Program-made: the position numbers and the translations under genes
Assembly (NCBI GenBank): GCA_913055845.1
Contig: CAJXKO010000024.1
Location: 1 to 32,500, forward strand
Source: an uncultured Bacteroidota bacterium
GTDB taxonomy: Bacteria; Bacteroidota; Rhodothermia; Rhodothermales; Salinibacteraceae
Direction of reading: 5' to 3'
Length of the DNA: 32,500 nucleotides
In this document: in pieces, positions 1 through 7,686 of the stretch
Layout: the number at the start of each line of letters is the position of its first letter
Position numbering within the stretch: the first letter of the stretch is position 1
Notes under the pieces: generated by a model
Told to the model about the DNA's origin: nothing
What the model saw: only the letters and a program-made list of their open reading frames with translations
The model's database searches: none

Positions 1-2090
1 TCCGGGTCGTAGTTCGCCGGATAGAAGAGCGCGCCCTGCAGCTTCTCGCCGTCGCGATTGCGGTACGAGACGAGCGTGGAGCGGCCCCACGCGTAGTCCT
101 TCTGGAACGTATTCGTCTCGGTCACCTGCTGGGCGTCGGTGAGCATGGGCCCGGCCCGAACGTAATCGGGCGAGTCCTCGAAGTCCTCCATCCGGTAGGC
201 GTAGACGTCCGCCGAGTCGGCCCGCGTGAGTCCCATGACCATCTGCGGTTCCCACACGAGCCGCTCCGTATCGCTGCCCAGCTGCGACGAGTGGGCGTAG
301 CCATGTTCTTCGGTCCACTCGTTGTAGACGCTCCAGTAGATCGATTTGTCCCGGGGAATGACGTCCGGCTCTCCCGGTTTTTCGTCCGTCAGGTCCACGT
401 AGCGATGCTCCGTGGAGTCGGGGCGTCCGTTCGTAAGGCGTTCCGCGGTGGATCCGTCCGGGGCGATGCGCCACGCGTCGTACTCGCTGTAGAGGACCAC
501 CGAGCGGTCCCCGTCCGTCCAGCCCGCCACGCCGAATGGCGGCTTCTGCTCCACAGTGAGGTCATTGTCCTGGTCGACGACGGAGACGGGTAGATCTTCG
601 GTGAGGTTGGAGGTCGTTCCCGCCTGCACGTCGTAGGCGTAGTAGTGGTCGTCCTTCAGCCAGAGCAGGTGTTCGCCGTTAGGACTGCCGCCCTCCCAGT
701 ACTGCACCTTTTCGGCGACCTTCTCGCGCTCGCCCGTGGCCACGTCGATCGTGTAAATGTCGTGGTACACCGGGCCGAACATACGCTCCTGCCGGTAGGG
801 CGTCTGGTCAAGGCCCACGGCCATGTCGCCGCCGTGAAGGACCTGCACGTCCTCGGTCCGCTCGGTGCCGAGGCGGGTCCAGCGTTCGTCGCTGTCCGCC
901 GACAGGTGCCACGCGGCGAGATGGTTATCCCGCCGATCCTGCTTGGCCTGCACCTCCTGACGCGGGATGATCTCGACGTCACTCGTGTGCCACACCTGCA
1001 CATCGGCGGGGTCGTACTCTTCCGGGCCCGAGGCCTCAGTCGAGTCGGCCGCCGCGGAGTCGCTCTTTGCGGCGGATTGTGTCTTCTTCGCCGCACCGGT
1101 CGCAGCCGAGTCGCGTGCCTGCACGCCGAAGAAGAGCCGGTCGCCGTCTGCCGACCAGTCCAGGTCGCGGTAGTCGACGATGCGGAGGGTGTCGGGGAAG
1201 GTTTCAATCGTCGTCGGATCGAACTGGTGTGCCGGCGGCGACGGGGCGCCCACATCGTTCCAGGCGAGCACGACGTGGTTCGTCTTCTCCCAGTCGTCCG
1301 ACTCGCGCGCCCGGAGCGCCGCGAGGTCGTCCTCCGCGGGCCGCCAGGAGAGGCCGGTGTACTCGCCGGGCGTGGAGGCGAGCGTTTGTAGCCGACCGCT
1401 CGACGCGTCGTAGAGCCGCACGCCGTTGCCTGCTTTGTTCAGGCCGTCGATCACCATCGCCAGGTGCGGCGCGTCGTCCTGCCAGGCAAAGTCGGCGACG
1501 TTGCCGAAGCTAGTGTAGGTCTCGGTCCTCAGGTCACGGATCAGCAGGTCGGCTCCGCGCATCTCGTCGGGCGCCTCCTTGGGTGGGTAGCGCCGCATTG
1601 CGAGGTAGCGTCCATCGTCGCTAAACGCGAAGTTGGTCACCGATTCCACGAGCGTGGTGTCCCCAGTCTCCAGGTTTAAGAGCCCGAGCTTCTGGTGGGC
1701 CGGTTTCTTCTGCTTGCGGAGCTTTTTTCGCTTCTCCTCCGACATCCCGATGTGGTAGGCGAGCCACTGCCCGTCCGCCGAGAATGCCGGGGAGCGCCCA
1801 AAGTCGACGGTCCGCATTGAGTCCCGCTCCGTGTGGCGGATGCGGAGCTCGTGCTCGTCGTTCACGCGGCGAACCGGCACGGCCATCCACGTGCCCTCCG
1901 GGGAGAGGGTGCCGCCGGGCCCGAGGCGCTCCCATTGTCCGTAGTCGGCTTCGTCGAGTGTGGGCGTCTTGGCCTCCTCGGGGGCCGGTTGGGCCATGGC
2001 AGGGGCTCCGAGAAGTCCACCCATGAGAAGGACGGCGAGCAGGGCACCGAGGAGGAGGGGGACAGGGCGCATCGGAAGGGACGGAGACAT
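1..2090 (-). CDS. S9 family (prolyl oligopeptidase-type) peptidase, partial at left edge
   Basis: The reading frame is open on the minus strand from an ATG at 2088-2090 to the window edge, giving about 696 residues without a stop; the C-terminus lies outside. Residues 1-34 form a signal peptide (basic start, Leu/Ala-rich core, AMAQ-like cleavage site), so the enzyme is exported. The visible part has repeated beta-propeller-type strands with motifs such as LSPEGTWMAV, FSDDGRYLAM and LDWSADGDRLFFG, typical of the N-terminal propeller of S9 peptidases. The last visible residues (GEKLQGALFYPANYDPD) match the entry into the alpha/beta-hydrolase catalytic domain, so the Ser-Asp-His triad should lie just beyond base 1. 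A Lys/Ala/Ser-rich low-complexity stretch at about residues 330-355 is probably a loop insertion. Expected role: peptide degradation in the periplasm or outside the cell. It is divergent from umuD. Subfamily and substrate cannot be assigned from this part. Confidence 0.85.
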   Translation of the reverse strand, partial: MSPSLPMRPVPLLLGALLAVLLMGGLLGAPAMAQPAPEEAKTPTLDEADYGQWERLGPGGTLSPEGTWMAVPVRRVNDEHELRIRHTERDSMRTVDFGRSPAFSADGQWLAYHIGMSEEKRKKLRKQKKPAHQKLGLLNLETGDTTLVESVTNFAFSDDGRYLAMRRYPPKEAPDEMRGADLLIRDLRTETYTSFGNVADFAWQDDAPHLAMVIDGLNKAGNGVRLYDASSGRLQTLASTPGEYTGLSWRPAEDDLAALRARESDDWEKTNHVVLAWNDVGAPSPPAHQFDPTTIETFPDTLRIVDYRDLDWSADGDRLFFGVQARDSAATGAAKKTQSAAKSDSAAADSTEASGPEEYDPADVQVWHTSDVEIIPRQEVQAKQDRRDNHLAAWHLSADSDERWTRLGTERTEDVQVLHGGDMAVGLDQTPYRQERMFGPVYHDIYTIDVATGEREKVAEKVQYWEGGSPNGEHLLWLKDDHYYAYDVQAGTTSNLTEDLPVSVVDQDNDLTVEQKPPFGVAGWTDGDRSVVLYSEYDAWRIAPDGSTAERLTNGRPDSTEHRYVDLTDEKPGEPDVIPRDKSIYWSVYNEWTEEHGYAHSSQLGSDTERLVWEPQMVMGLTRADSADVYAYRMEDFEDSPDYVRAGPMLTDAQQVTETNTFQKDYAWGRSTLVSYRNRDGEKLQGALFYPANYDP

Positions 2091-2186
2091 GGGGAATGAG
2101 GACGAATGAGGAATTGTACGCTCCTTCCTTTAAGAGAATTTTCCCGTCTGGCTGTTCCTGTTGGCGCAGCCTCTAGGGAGAGTCTG

Positions 2187-2207
2187 TACCCCAAGAGGGT
2201 ATGTTTG
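2187..2207 (+). promoter_or_regulatory. Candidate umuD promoter with overlapping inverted repeat
   Basis: A perfect 5-bp inverted repeat, TACCC-CAAGA-GGGTA (2187-2201), overlaps TATGTTTG (2200-2207), which fits the Bacteroidota -7 element TAnnTTTG. It lies 63 bp upstream of the umuD ATG. An operator overlapping a promoter is what LexA repression of an SOS gene would look like, but the LexA box of this lineage is not known to me and no matching -33 TTTG is seen at the expected distance. This is inference. Confidence 0.3.
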
Positions 2208-2269
2208 AAATATGTGTGCTGGTTGCTATGTTGGGTGACAGCCGCGTTTTCCAAAAGCCCCCACCCCCC

Positions 2270-2713
2270 ATGTCCGATCGTGCCCCCACGGTCACCGACG
2301 TGTACCAGGCCCGTCCGGAGGAGGCCTGTCCGGTGGCCATCTACCTCTCGCGCGTCCCCGCCGGGTTTCCTTCTCCGGCCGACGACTACGTGGAGCAGAC
2401 CATTGACCTAAACGAGCACCTCATCCGCCGGGAGGCCTCAACCTTCTTTGTGCGGGTGGCCGGACACTCCATGACCGACGCGGGCATCCACGACGGCGAC
2501 ATCCTGGTAGTGGACCGGGCCGTGGAGCCGACGGATGGATCGGTCGTCGTGGCCGCCCTCGACGGCGAGCTCACCGTCAAGCGCTACCGGGTGGGGGAAA
2601 AGCATGCTTCTCTCGTTCCCGAAAGCGAGGGCTACCCGTCGATTCCGATTCGGAAAGAGCAGGAACTCGTGGTGTGGGGTGTGGTGCGGCACGTCATTCA
2701 TGAGGTGTCGTAG
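2270..2713 (+). CDS. umuD: UmuD-type SOS mutagenesis protein (S24 self-cleaving protease)
   Basis: This 147-residue protein matches the UmuD/LexA C-terminal peptidase family. The self-cleavage site is the Ala31-Gly32 pair in VPAGFPSPADDY. The catalytic Ser67 lies in GHSMTDAGI and the general base Lys104 in LTVKRY. Length is close to E. coli UmuD and there is no DNA-binding domain, so it is not LexA. RecA-stimulated autocleavage yields UmuD', the accessory subunit of DNA polymerase V. I chose the ATG at 2270 because the UmuD-like N-terminus begins there; an in-frame ATG at 2201 would add 23 unlike residues. umuC follows 187 bp downstream, an unusually long gap for this pair. A possible operator/promoter lies at 2187-2207. 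Confidence 0.92.
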   Translation: MSDRAPTVTDVYQARPEEACPVAIYLSRVPAGFPSPADDYVEQTIDLNEHLIRREASTFFVRVAGHSMTDAGIHDGDILVVDRAVEPTDGSVVVAALDGELTVKRYRVGEKHASLVPESEGYPSIPIRKEQELVVWGVVRHVIHEVS

Positions 2714-2760
2714 CTCCAGGGGAGGAATGACCGTGCCGGGTCGGTTGGAGCGTAGAACAT

Positions 2761-2833
2761 GACGAGTGAGGCGTGAGGAGTGAAGCGTGAGACGTGAGGT
2801 GCAAAATCACGCATCACGATTCACGTATTACGA
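2761..2833 (+). repeat. Heptameric hairpin repeat between umuD and umuC
   Basis: The left arm (2761-2799) is a run of degenerate seven-base units of the form GAGGCGT (GAGGCGT, GAGGAGT, GAAGCGT, GAGACGT). After a short A-rich turn the right arm (2806-2833) is a run of the complementary heptamer (ATCACGC, ATCACGA, TTCACGT, ATTACGA). The arms can pair imperfectly in several registers. It is non-coding and sits in the umuD-umuC gap. It resembles the short intergenic heptamer repeats seen in some bacterial genomes; function unknown. Confidence 0.7.
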
Positions 2834-2900
2834 CCTCGCTCATCGGCTCGGACTCACTTGTTGTGCGTCAACCCTATCCATCCGCAGCGCCGCCTCTCCC

Positions 2901-4199
2901 ATGGACACCGCCTTCGCTCTCGTCGACTGTGAGAACTTTTACGTGAGCTGCGAGCGCGTCTTCGAGCCGTCGCTTCGGACCCGCCCGGTGGTCGTGCTGT
3001 CGAACAACGACGGCTGCGTGATCGCCCGGTCGCAGGCGGTCAAGGACGCGGGGATACCGATGGGGGCACCATACTTTCAGTGGGAGGAGCGGCTCGATGC
3101 GATGGGCGCGGCCGTACGGTCGAGCAACTATGCCTTGTACGGCGATATGTCGCGGCGCGTCATGCACGAGTTGGAGCAGGTGGCCCTCCGCCTCGAACGC
3201 TACTCGATCGACGAGGCCTTCCTGACGCTGCCGGCGCTAGAGCGCGATGAATTGTACGCGGTGGCGCAGCAACTCCAGCGACGGGTGGCCCGGCGGCAGG
3301 GCGTCCCCATACGGGTTGGCATTGGACCTACGAAGACGCTCGCAAAAGTGGCCGACGAAAAGGCGAAGGGCAATCGGCCGGTGGACACTACCCTGCCCCC
3401 GCCGGGCCGCGTGTATGTGTGTCCGGACGGAGAGGCCCGCACCGCCATGCTGCGCACGGTGCCGGTGGCGGAGCTGTGGGGCATTGGGGCTGCCTGGGCA
3501 GAGACCCTGCACGAGCACGGCGTCGAGACGGCGGAGCAACTGCGCCAACAGCCCGATTCCTGGCTCCGGCGTGTCCTCACGGTCGTCGGCCTCCGGCTCG
3601 CCACCGAGCTCCGCGGCCTCCCGTGCCTGGAACTAGAGGATGTGCCGGCGACGCGAAAAAGCCTCATCCGCAGCCGGTCGTTCTCCGGGCGTGTGACCGA
3701 CGAGCCGACCCTCCGGGAGGCCGTGGGCAAACACGCCCAGCGCGCCGCCGAGAAGCTGCGGGCCGAGGGCCTCGTGGCGGGCTACCTGGAAGTCTTTATC
3801 ACGACGAAGCGGTTCGGGGAGCCGCCCCATTACGCCAACGCGGCCGGGGGCACTCTGCGTCCGGTGACCCACCACACGCCGATTCTTCTCCGCCACGCCC
3901 GCCGCCTCTTGCGGATCATCTACCGGGACAGTCCCACCTACAAGAAGGCGGGCGTCATCCTACAGCAGCTTCGTCCCGAGACGCCTCGGCAGGGGCACCT
4001 TTTTGACGATCCCGATCCGGACGACGTGGCCCTCATGGACGCAGTCGATCAGCTCAACCGGACGATGGGCCGCGGCACCGTGGGCTTCGCGGCGGCCGGC
4101 GTGCGGGGTGAGCGCGACTGGACGATGAAACGAGAGCAGCGCTCACCGCACTACACAACGCAGTGGAGCGACCTACCGGTGGCCAAGGCGGAAGGGTAG
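2901..4199 (+). CDS. umuC: DNA polymerase V catalytic subunit UmuC (Y-family)
   Basis: This 432-residue protein is a full-length UmuC. The Y-family catalytic carboxylates are present: Asp9 in the ALVDCENFYVSCE motif and Asp104-Glu105 in YSIDEAFL. SNNDGCVIARS near residues 34-44 is the conserved finger motif of UmuC. The helix-hairpin-helix region (WGIGAAWAETL) and the little-finger domain follow, ending with the UmuC C-terminal region that binds UmuD'. It performs error-prone translesion synthesis during the SOS response. The ATG at 2901 gives the family N-terminus exactly; the frame is open upstream to 2787 but that stretch is the hairpin repeat and does not look coding. It forms an SOS unit with umuD and probably shares its promoter. 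Confidence 0.95.
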   Translation: MDTAFALVDCENFYVSCERVFEPSLRTRPVVVLSNNDGCVIARSQAVKDAGIPMGAPYFQWEERLDAMGAAVRSSNYALYGDMSRRVMHELEQVALRLERYSIDEAFLTLPALERDELYAVAQQLQRRVARRQGVPIRVGIGPTKTLAKVADEKAKGNRPVDTTLPPPGRVYVCPDGEARTAMLRTVPVAELWGIGAAWAETLHEHGVETAEQLRQQPDSWLRRVLTVVGLRLATELRGLPCLELEDVPATRKSLIRSRSFSGRVTDEPTLREAVGKHAQRAAEKLRAEGLVAGYLEVFITTKRFGEPPHYANAAGGTLRPVTHHTPILLRHARRLLRIIYRDSPTYKKAGVILQQLRPETPRQGHLFDDPDPDDVALMDAVDQLNRTMGRGTVGFAAAGVRGERDWTMKREQRSPHYTTQWSDLPVAKAEG

Positions 4200-4348
4200 G
4201 ACGGTGGGAAAATCGGAAAAGTGGGAGAGGGAAGACTCGAGGGAGACGACCGGGGCGCCGCCCTTGAGGACGGGGGCGTTCGAACCATTCGGCGGGGCTC
4301 CGGGTAGCTACACCATGGCTCGATACCTGACGGCAAAACGAGAAATTT

Positions 4349-6559
4349 ATGACCGCTTGCCTGCGCACCGGACGTGCTGCGCTCATCGCCGTGGTATGGG
4401 GAAGTGCCGTCCTGCTCGGACTGGGAGGGCCCTGGTCCGCTCAGGCTCAGACGACGGCCTCCGACGACCCGAGTCCCCACAGTGAGGCGACGCTAGTCAG
4501 CGAGCAGTCCGCGGTTGTGCCGGGTGAGCCGTTCACCGTGGCGCTCCGAATGACCATGGAGGACGGCTGGCACAGCTACTGGAAGAATCCGGGCGCGTCC
4601 GGCGAGGCCACGTCCATCAACTGGTCGCTGCCGGCCGGGTATAAGGCCGCAGAAATACAGTGGCCGTATCCCCACCAGATCCAGTTTGGGTCGCTCGTGA
4701 GCTACGGGTATTCCGACGAGGTCTTCCTCCTCACTGAAATTACGCCGCCCGATACACTCACGGCCGGAACGACGGTGACCCTCGACGGGACGGCGAGCTG
4801 GCTGATCTGTGAGGAAATTTGCCTCCCGGCCCGTTCGGACATTGCGCTGTCCCTTCCGGTAGCCAAGGAGACGCCGGAGCCGACCCAGTGGGCCGAGGCC
4901 TTCGAGCGGGCGCGCGCGAAGCATCCCACGCCCGTGGCCGAATGGTCAGTGGGTGCGGGGCGTAGCGGGGGGAAGTACCAGCTGCTGCTGAACGCCTCCG
5001 ACGGGGTTCAACCGGACCTGGAGGGGGCGCACTTCTACGCCGCCGAGCAGTCGGTCGTCGATCCCGGGGCGCCGCAGCCGGTGACGAAGAACGGGGACAC
5101 CTACGCAATTTCCCTCACGCAGTCGGAGTACGCGCAGGCGCCGGCCGAGCGACTACGGGGTGTACTGGTGGCGCCAGAGGGGGAGCACTGGGATCCGGAG
5201 GGCGACGTGCGTGCCATGCACATTGACGTGCCGGTCGACTCGAGCCTTTCGGTGGCCACGGCGACGGGCGCCTCCTCCTCGACCGCAGGAGGCGGCCTCT
5301 CGCTACCGTGGGCCCTCGCGTTTGCGTTTATCGGCGGCGTGTTGCTGAACCTGATGCCCTGCGTCTTTCCGGTGCTGTCGGTCAAGATCCTCGGCTTTGC
5401 GCAGGAGGCCGAGGAGGGAAGCGGCGCGATGAAACGCAACGGGCTGCTCTTTGGGGCGGGCGTGTTGGCGTCGATGTGGGTGCTGGCCGGAGCCCTTCTG
5501 GCGCTGCGGGCCGCGGGGAGTCAGATTGGGTGGGGCTTTCAACTCCAGTCGCCCGTCTTTATCGCCCTCATGACGATGCTCTTCTTTGGCATTGGGCTCA
5601 ACCTGCTGGGGACATTCGAGGTGGGCACGACGCTGATGAACTGGGGCGGTCGTATGCAGACGAGTACCTCCAGTAGTGGGGGCACGAGCGCCTTTCTAAC
5701 GGGTGTTCTGGCCACGGTCGTGGCTACGCCCTGCACGGCGCCGTTCATGGGGGCGGCCCTCGGCGTGGCCCTCACGCTCTCGGCAGTGGGGGCCCTGCTC
5801 ATCTTTACGGCGCTGGGCGTGGGGATGGCGACGCCTTACGTGATCCTCGCCACCACGCCGGCACTCCTAGACCGTCTTCCCCAACCCGGCGGGTGGATGG
5901 AGACATTGAAGCAGGCCTTCGCCTTCCCCATGTTCGCCACCGCCATTTGGCTGGTGTGGGTCTTTGGGCGGCAGACGAGCAACGGGGGGGTGGCCTTTCT
6001 GCTCGCCGGCCTCCTCCTCCTGGGCGTGGCGGCCTGGATTGTGCACCGATGGTCGCCCCCCCAGCTCTCACGGACGGCCACCGTGCTTTCGCGAAGCCTT
6101 GCCGGGGCCGCCCTCGTGGGGGGCATCGCCGTTGCGGTCATCGGGGCCGGGAGCGCGCCCGCCGACCGCACGACCCCCGCCACGACCAACGCGTCCGCTG
6201 CGGAGACCGCTTGGCGCTCCTACTCTTCCACGACGGTCGAGCAACTCCGGGCTGAGGGACGTCCGGTCTTCGTCGACTTTACCGCCGCCTGGTGCCTCAC
6301 CTGTCAGGTGAACAAGCGCCGCGTGTTGACGACGGAACCGATCCAGAAGGCCTTCGACGACAAGAACGTAGCGCTCGTGCGGGCCGACTGGACAAACCGC
6401 GACCCCGAAATCACAAAAGCGCTCCAGTCCCATGGGCGAAGTGGCGTGCCCGTGTACGTGCTGTATCCGGGCGATGGCTCCGCCCCCACGCTCTTGCCTG
6501 AGGTGCTTACGGACGACATCGTCCTGAATGCACTGGACGATCTACAGCCTTCGTCGTAG
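4349..6559 (+). CDS. DsbD/ScsB-type thiol:disulfide interchange protein
   Basis: This 736-residue membrane protein carries reducing power from cytoplasmic thioredoxin across the inner membrane. A signal peptide spans about 1-33. The periplasmic N-terminal DsbD-alpha-like domain runs to about residue 300 and has the redox pair Cys154/Cys158 in LICEEICLP. A membrane domain of about eight helices (320-600) has Cys338 in LMPCVFPVLS and Cys462 in TPCTAPFMG, the CcdA-like redox pair. The C-terminal thioredoxin-like domain has Cys649-Leu-Thr-Cys652. All six redox cysteines are present, so a complete three-stage relay is expected. The long N-terminal domain is closer to ScsB than to classic DsbD. An exported redoxin lies 114 bp downstream and is a plausible client. 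The family is certain; the exact symbol is not. Confidence 0.92.
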   Translation: MTACLRTGRAALIAVVWGSAVLLGLGGPWSAQAQTTASDDPSPHSEATLVSEQSAVVPGEPFTVALRMTMEDGWHSYWKNPGASGEATSINWSLPAGYKAAEIQWPYPHQIQFGSLVSYGYSDEVFLLTEITPPDTLTAGTTVTLDGTASWLICEEICLPARSDIALSLPVAKETPEPTQWAEAFERARAKHPTPVAEWSVGAGRSGGKYQLLLNASDGVQPDLEGAHFYAAEQSVVDPGAPQPVTKNGDTYAISLTQSEYAQAPAERLRGVLVAPEGEHWDPEGDVRAMHIDVPVDSSLSVATATGASSSTAGGGLSLPWALAFAFIGGVLLNLMPCVFPVLSVKILGFAQEAEEGSGAMKRNGLLFGAGVLASMWVLAGALLALRAAGSQIGWGFQLQSPVFIALMTMLFFGIGLNLLGTFEVGTTLMNWGGRMQTSTSSSGGTSAFLTGVLATVVATPCTAPFMGAALGVALTLSAVGALLIFTALGVGMATPYVILATTPALLDRLPQPGGWMETLKQAFAFPMFATAIWLVWVFGRQTSNGGVAFLLAGLLLLGVAAWIVHRWSPPQLSRTATVLSRSLAGAALVGGIAVAVIGAGSAPADRTTPATTNASAAETAWRSYSSTTVEQLRAEGRPVFVDFTAAWCLTCQVNKRRVLTTEPIQKAFDDKNVALVRADWTNRDPEITKALQSHGRSGVPVYVLYPGDGSAPTLLPEVLTDDIVLNALDDLQPSS

Positions 6560-6574
6560 CGGACCCGCTGTTGT

Positions 6575-6592
6575 CACGATCGTAGCATCGTG
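6575..6592 (+). other. Small perfect hairpin in the ScsB-redoxin gap
   Basis: CACGAT and ATCGTG form a perfect 6-bp stem around the six-base loop CGTAGC, 15 bp after the DsbD/ScsB stop. No T-run follows, so it is not a standard intrinsic terminator. It could protect the 3' end of the upstream message or mean nothing. Confidence 0.3.
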
Positions 6593-6673
6593 GGCCCAAC
6601 CTCGGCCTTGTTCCTCCGGTTTGGACTGCTGTTCTTTTCGTGTTCGGTTCCTTCACATTCACTCCGTCACGCC

Positions 6674-7318
6674 ATGATCCAACGCGCATTCCACACTACG
6701 TGGGCAACCCTCGCTCTTGCTCTGCTCACAGCCGTTGCGTTCGCCCCTACGGCCGCCGCCCAGACCGATCAGGCTGAGGTGGGCGCTTCCGCGCCGGGCT
6801 TCACCCTCACGGCGGCGGATGGGGACACGCACAGCTTGTCCGAGTTTCAGGGCAAGTACGTTGTCCTAGAGTGGCTCAACTTCGAGTGCCCGTTTGTTGG
6901 TAAGCACTACGGCAGCGGTCACATGCAGGAGCTCCAGAAGACCTATACCGAGAAGGACGTCGTGTGGCTTTCAATTGTCTCCTCGGCCCCGGGCAAGCAG
7001 GGCTACTATCCACCCGAGGAAATGGTGGCGCAGAAGGATAAGCATGACGGCAACATGACGGCGATTCTCATGGATCCGGACGGCACAGTGGGCAAAACCT
7101 ACGGTGCCACGGTGACGCCGCACATGTACATTATCAATCCGGACGGAAAGCTCGTCTATCGGGGGGGCATCGACGATAAGCCGACCACCGACGAGGCAGA
7201 CATCAAGGGGGCCACGAATTACGTAGAGAACGCGCTCAACGCGGTGATGAATGGGGAGGAGGTGAGCCCGAAGCAGGCCCAGCCCTACGGCTGTAGCATC
7301 AAGTACGCCACGAAGTAA
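6674..7318 (+). CDS. Exported redoxin / thioredoxin-like protein
   Basis: This 214-residue protein has a signal peptide (1-29, cleavage near TAAAQ) and an AhpC/TSA-Redoxin fold (about 36-185) with the motif NFECPFVGKHY, so it acts in the periplasm. The N-terminal active-site region has one cysteine, Cys72, followed by Pro rather than a CxxC pair. A second cysteine, Cys207, sits in the C-terminal tail YGCSIKY, a combination seen in a recognised redoxin-like family. A Cys72-Cys207 resolving disulfide is therefore plausible, giving peroxiredoxin-like or thiol-oxidoreductase activity. I chose the ATG at 6674 because it starts a clean signal peptide; the upstream frame is open but not signal-like. 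It lies behind the DsbD/ScsB gene, its likely electron donor, and ends at a strong terminator. Confidence 0.85.
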   Translation: MIQRAFHTTWATLALALLTAVAFAPTAAAQTDQAEVGASAPGFTLTAADGDTHSLSEFQGKYVVLEWLNFECPFVGKHYGSGHMQELQKTYTEKDVVWLSIVSSAPGKQGYYPPEEMVAQKDKHDGNMTAILMDPDGTVGKTYGATVTPHMYIINPDGKLVYRGGIDDKPTTDEADIKGATNYVENALNAVMNGEEVSPKQAQPYGCSIKYATK

Positions 7319-7686
7319 ACACCTGCCGCGTGCGGTGGATACGCATCGGCCGACCGGTCCAGGACAGGGCCGGTCGGCTATTTTTGTAGGCCGGTGGTCC
7401 GTGCCTAGTTGTTGCCTTTCCGCCACACTGGTCCCAACTACTGCCGGGGGACACCGTCGTCATTGCAGTTATTTAAAAAACCTTCCCTGGTAGATCCTGT
7501 TACTGCCTGCGATCAAGACCCCCGAAGCACATCCGCCCTTACCCTTCGAAGACCCGTCAGGCCGCAGGTCGTGCCGGGCGAAAATGCCGATCGCCCGGGA
7601 CGGCTGGTACATCTTTTGTAGATGCATGTCCGGGCGGGCATCATCCCACATCACATTTGTCTCACAACTCTACTCTTCTTGCTCCG
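7319..7686 (+). other. Intergenic region upstream of ugd, with structured leader
   Basis: After the terminator, no supported gene is seen up to 7686; short open frames here lack protein-like composition. An AT-rich patch (7469-7480) could belong to a promoter, but no clear -35/-10 or -33/-7 pair stands out. Closer to ugd are three consecutive inverted repeats: CCGGGCG/CGCCCGG (7574-7598), CATCT/AGATG (7610-7624), and a bulged stem over 7621-7645. They may form a structured 5' leader of ugd. Confidence 0.45.
7349..7385 (+). terminator. Rho-independent terminator after the redoxin gene
   Basis: A perfect 9-bp GC-rich stem (GCCGACCGG at 7349-7357 with CCGGTCGGC at 7370-7378) is followed at once by TATTTTT. 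It lies 30 bp after the stop codon and should end transcription of the DsbD/ScsB-redoxin unit. Confidence 0.92.

Noticed and set aside
645-1391. Long plus-strand open frame of 248 codons
   Set aside because: It is the complement of the S9 peptidase gene, is Arg/Val-rich without a recognisable domain, and the minus-strand frame is continuous and protein-like.
4255-4325. tRNA-like sequence on the minus strand with GGTTCGAAC and TGGTGTAGC motifs
   Set aside because: The bases flanking TTCGAAC cannot form a T-stem, and no acceptor or anticodon stem could be built.
7409-7654. Small open frames on both strands upstream of ugd
   Set aside because: About 60-70 codons, no conserved features, and they overlap inverted repeats and the presumed promoter region.
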